Source: Gammaproteobacteria bacterium (GTDB lineage Bacteria; Pseudomonadota; Gammaproteobacteria; Steroidobacterales; Steroidobacteraceae). Taken from it: a DNA stretch of 6,485 nucleotides. The position numbers were made by a program, and so were the translations under genes. Below the pieces are notes generated by a model. It saw only the letters and a list, made by a program, of their open reading frames with translations, was not told where the DNA came from and searched no databases. Location of the stretch: contig JAQGOD010000063.1 in NCBI GenBank assembly GCA_028293775.1, positions 1-6,485 of the forward strand, read 5' to 3'. Every line of letters begins with the position of its first letter. The stretch's first letter is position 1. Below, piece after piece: positions 5,427-6,485 of this stretch.

Positions 5427-6217
5427 TCAGTTGTTGAAATGTAATCCCGGCAGCACCGGCGTACCTTCCTTGCGGACCGCATCGAGGCGCTTCGGGTCAA
5501 GACCGAGCAGCTTCACATGACATTGGTGTCGTCCTGCGCGAAGCCGCCGTGCTCCTCTTGCTTCTTCAAGCTGCCCGTGTAGATCACGCCGACGTGGGGG
5601 CCACGACAATGTCCGGCGTCCGAGGATCGTCGCCGTCCGCCGACGCATCACTTTCGAGCAGACTTACGGCAGCGGCCGTACTCGCGCCCGGCTTCAACCA
5701 CAGCACTGATACGTCATCCTCCGTGGTGCCAATCTGATTCAACTCGGAATCCGGCAGGAACGAGGAGCCGAGGATTGCGGAGGGAGTTGAGCCGTTGGCA
5801 CCGCTATGGCCCGGAATGGGCAGGAAGCGGTTCGGGTCGATCGGGGACTGGCCGTGCTTCGCCGTGATAATGATAGTCGTCGGCTCGAGCAGATGCTGCG
5901 CTTGCAGGTCGGCGACGAATTTGATTTGGCTCGGACTGACTCGCAACATCCGTGAAATAGTTATCGCACAGTGTGTATTGTTGGGCGAAGGCCCAATAGG
6001 CCGGGATGTCCGACGCCGTGTATTGCGTCTTTGCGGAACCGGTAACGCCGCTGGCCCCATGGCTCTTGAGCCAGGCGTCGTGACCATGGCCTTGATCAGG
6101 GTGCGGATCGATAGCGTGAGGAAGGCTCACGCCCGTTACCCCGGGAAAGGCACCGAAGTAATTATCGAAGGTGTGATTCTCTTTGGTAATGATGACAACG
6201 TGAGCGATGGGAGACAT
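5427..6217 (-). pseudogene. Decayed phosphoesterase / alkaline-phosphatase-superfamily gene
   Basis: Coding fragments in three frames run in the same order. Fragment A (6217-5924, 98 residues) starts MSPIAHVVIITKENHTFDNYFG, like phospholipase-C/acid-phosphatase phosphoesterases (PF04185 type; Glu13-Asn14 would be metal ligands), and reaches YTLCDNYFTDVASQSEPN. It then jumps, one frame over, into fragment B (5922 to about 5600): KFVADLQAQHLLEPTTIIIT, AKHGQSPIDPNRF and GHSG, typical of another alkaline-phosphatase-superfamily group. B appears to lack about 25-30 residues before DDPRTPDIVVAP. A one-base loss in a C run (5600-5596) shifts to fragment C (HVGVIYTGS, EEHGGFAQDDTNVM), which stops at 5515-5513. 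Fragment D, in another frame, gives KLLGLDPKRLDAVRKEGTPV and ends at 5427. The start is ATG 6217, with AGGAG (6228-6224) 6 bases before it, rather than ATG 6235 or 6241. The missing central portion removes most of the active site, so no working enzyme is expected. Deletion sizes are inferred from memory of the families. Confidence 0.85.
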
Positions 6218-6295
6218 GAACAACTCCTGCAGCATGTTCAACTAAAAACGCGTGCGCCGAGTTAGAGCGAGAAATCTGTTTTAGATTCAGTGTCA

Positions 6296-6338
6296 CAATT
6301 GCCGCAGGTGTGCGCAGCGGCAATTGATGAGTTGCCGC
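6296..6338. promoter_or_regulatory. Inverted plus direct repeats, candidate operator of the divergent promoter region
   Basis: CAATTGCCGC (6296-6305) and GCGGCAATTG (6317-6326) are a perfect 10-bp inverted repeat with an 11-base spacer. A third copy of the core TTGCCGC lies at 6332-6338, in direct orientation 33 bases (about three helical turns) from the first copy. There is no T-run after it, so it is not a terminator. It sits between the phosphoesterase remnant and a GntR/MocR-like regulator. MocR-type regulators are known to use combinations of direct and inverted repeats, so autoregulation is the simplest reading. Confidence 0.5.
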
Positions 6339-6382
6339 GTGGTATCATCGATAGGGGATTACTTGCTGTTCTGAGGCGCCAC

Positions 6383-6485
6383 TTGGACTCTTCGCTTCTT
6401 CAACTGGACGGCCAGGGTGCGCTCTACGAACAACTGGCACGTGCGCTGAAGCTTGCAATTCTCAATGGCCGTTTTGCCGCAGGTG
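6383..6485 (+). CDS. GntR-family (probably MocR-type) transcriptional regulator, N-terminus only
   Basis: The frame from TTG 6383 is open to the right edge, giving 34 residues: MDSSLLQLDGQGALYEQLAR then ALKLAILNGRFAAG. The pattern LYEQLxxxLxxAIxxGRxxxG is the first helix of the GntR winged-helix domain. The leading LDGQG segment is typical of MocR proteins, in which this domain is fused to a PLP-binding aminotransferase-like domain. That fusion lies beyond the window and cannot be confirmed. GAGG (6373-6376) is 6 bases before the TTG, and no ATG or GTG occurs in frame nearby, so TTG is the likely start. A loose -10-like TATCAT lies at 6343-6348 without a well-spaced -35. The gene is divergent from the phosphoesterase remnant, and its upstream region carries the repeat cluster at 6296-6338. 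GntR membership is fairly sure; the MocR subgroup is an inference. Confidence 0.75.
   Translation, partial: MDSSLLQLDGQGALYEQLARALKLAILNGRFAAG

Noticed and set aside
5427..6217. Programmed frameshifting or recoding to make a full phosphoesterase
   Set aside because: Several breaks lie at different places and expected central segments are missing, which no single recoding event could restore.
5795..6265. Plus-strand 156-codon frame opposite the phosphoesterase remnant
   Set aside because: The minus strand carries clear family motifs and an SD; this frame has neither.

Overview
This is a chromosomal window from a moderately G+C-rich bacterium. The protein families, the Shine-Dalgarno (SD) starts, the Tat-exported amidase and the MocR/GntR-type regulator at the right edge suggest Pseudomonadota, probably beta or gamma. 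That placement is an inference from family resemblance, because no rRNA or other marker gene is present. No mobile element, tRNA, rRNA or CRISPR array is visible.

Left part (1-902): a minus-strand pair consists of a metal-motif-free ArsR-type repressor (738-394) and an SRPBCC/AHSA1-like protein that runs off the left edge (from 397). They overlap by ATGA, a standard translationally coupled arrangement. The candidate repressor promoter places the transcription start at or next to the ATG, so the message may be leaderless. An imperfect dyad lies over that promoter. A glutathione S-transferase (GST) gene (903-1559) diverges from the pair.

Centre (1560-4938): the GST is followed on the same strand by a Tat-exported amidase-signature hydrolase (1646-3457) that starts with TTG. 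It converges, with a gap of only 26 bases, on a soluble cytochrome P450 (4899-3484). Upstream of the P450 on the minus strand is an 85-residue protein with a CxxC...CxxxxH zinc-ribbon-like pattern (5193-4936). A hairpin containing the P450 SD sequence fills most of the 36-base gap between these two genes, which suggests translational coupling.

Right part (5187-6485): a clear rho-independent terminator (5404-5371, minus strand) ends a decayed phosphoesterase gene (6217-5427). This gene has a good start and SD. Its body is a patchwork of an N-terminal phospholipase-C/acid-phosphatase-like piece and a C-terminal alkaline-phosphatase-superfamily piece, with further internal deletions and a one-base frameshift. 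A 141-base region upstream of a divergent, edge-truncated GntR/MocR-like regulator (from 6383, TTG start) carries a perfect 10-bp inverted repeat plus extra copies of its core.

Several genes (GST, P450, amidase, SRPBCC) belong to families often linked to handling small organic molecules. The layout is a set of independent short units rather than one pathway operon, and I see no convincing new multi-gene system. The best leads are the hairpin in the zinc-ribbon/P450 junction, the chimeric phosphoesterase remnant, and the two dyad-bearing regulator promoters.
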